Positions 5,433 to 5,898 of a DNA stretch of 5,898 bases are shown piece by piece. Origin of the DNA: Methanimicrococcus sp. (lineage in GTDB: Archaea; Halobacteriota; Methanosarcinia; Methanosarcinales; Methanosarcinaceae); the NCBI GenBank assembly GCA_009776675.1, contig WRNK01000083.1, forward strand, positions 1 to 5,898, read 5' to 3'. Numbering within the stretch: position 1 is the first letter of the stretch; every line of letters starts with the position of its first letter. The translations under genes were made by a program, and so were the position numbers. Under the pieces are notes generated by a model. It made no database searches. It had not been told where the DNA came from and saw only the letters and a program-made list of their open reading frames with translations.

Positions 5433-5898
5433 TTGTTTTTATCAAGGGTTGCTTGAGCCGAGACCAATCTTGCAATCGGGACTCTATAGGGCGAGCAGCT
5501 GACATAATCAAGACCGATCTCATACGCAAATCGGATGGAATGCGGTTCGCCGCCGTGTTCGCCGCAAATGCCGATTTTCAAATTCGGCTTTGTTTTTCTG
5601 CCTTTTGTGATACCGATGTGCATTAATTCGCCGACACCTTCTTGGTCTATGACGGCAAACGGGTCTTCCGGCAAAATGCCGTCTTCAATGTAAAGCGGAA
5701 TGAACTTCGCAACATCATCTCTGGAGAAACCAAATGCGGTTTGTGTCAAGTCATTTGTGCCAAATGAGAAAAACTCGGCTTCTTGAGCGATTTTATCGGC
5801 GGCAATACATGCACGGGGCAATTCAATCATTGTGCCGACGGTGTAATCAATTTCAATGCCGCATTCTTCCATGACCCGTTTTGCGGTTTCTTGAACAT
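5414..5898 (-). CDS. ppdK: Pyruvate, phosphate dikinase, C-terminal part (gene continues past the right edge)
   Basis: The enzyme interconverts pyruvate, ATP and phosphate with phosphoenolpyruvate, AMP and pyrophosphate, feeding gluconeogenesis in methanogens. Only the last 160 residues of an enzyme usually near 880 aa are present, and the frame is open to the window edge. They belong to the C-terminal PEP/pyruvate-binding TIM-barrel domain. Visible motifs are [30 protein letters not shown] and [10 protein letters not shown], the last carrying the catalytic cysteine, followed by [16 protein letters not shown] near the end. The first in-frame ATG (5872) is internal; conserved sequence (VQETAKRV) continues upstream of it. 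The tail ends in a lysine-rich NNKKAKS whose codons form part of the 24-bp repeat. Phosphoenolpyruvate synthase also shares this domain, but the [16 protein letters not shown] wording is that of the dikinase. Confidence 0.95.
   Translation of the reverse strand, partial: VQETAKRVMEECGIEIDYTVGTMIELPRACIAADKIAQEAEFFSFGTNDLTQTAFGFSRDDVAKFIPLYIEDGILPEDPFAVIDQEGVGELMHIGITKGRKTKPNLKIGICGEHGGEPHSIRFAYEIGLDYVSCSPYRVPIARLVSAQATLDKNNKKAKS

Overview
The window reads as ordinary chromosome of a low-GC euryarchaeal methanogen. The evidence is a Kae1-Bud32 fusion gene (typical of many Euryarchaeota), a protein of the cyclic 2,3-diphosphoglycerate synthetase/COG2403 family, GAGGT-type Shine-Dalgarno sites and archaeal TATA-like elements instead of bacterial -35/-10 pairs. 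A Methanosarcinaceae relative such as Methanimicrococcus would fit, but that is a guess from gene content and AT-richness.

Layout. Positions 1-722 (minus) hold the 5' part of a multi-pass membrane protein of unknown family that runs off the left edge. Positions 723-978 are an AT-rich divergent promoter region. Positions 979-2670 (plus) encode the Kae1-Bud32 fusion for tRNA t6A synthesis. A 20-bp tandem array (2661-2835) then leads into an XTP/dITP diphosphatase gene (2855-3430, plus). A 58-bp tandem array of hairpins (3431-3710) separates that gene from the convergent cPGS-family gene (3740-5077, minus). Upstream of cPGS are its TATA/SD signals, a 26-bp array, a perfect hairpin and a 24-bp T-rich array. 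The last array runs into the 3' end of ppdK (5414-5898, minus, C-terminal part only).

How the genes work together. Kae1-Bud32 and the XTP/dITP diphosphatase look like one plus-strand unit for tRNA modification and nucleotide-pool sanitation. ppdK and the cPGS-family gene are in tandem on the minus strand, and both touch phosphoenolpyruvate/phosphoglycerate chemistry, although the cPGS gene has its own promoter-like sequence.

The unusual part is the spacers. Each of the three gene-to-gene spacers downstream of a stop codon is filled with tandem repeats (20, 58, and 26 plus 24 bp), all with unrelated units. Two arrays overlap a stop codon. The array inside the plus-strand unit has no T-tract. 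The 58-bp array downstream of cPGS forms repeated hairpins, each followed by a U7 tract in the minus-strand RNA, which suggests a tandem 3'-end or terminator array. No mobile element, CRISPR array or RNA gene was seen.
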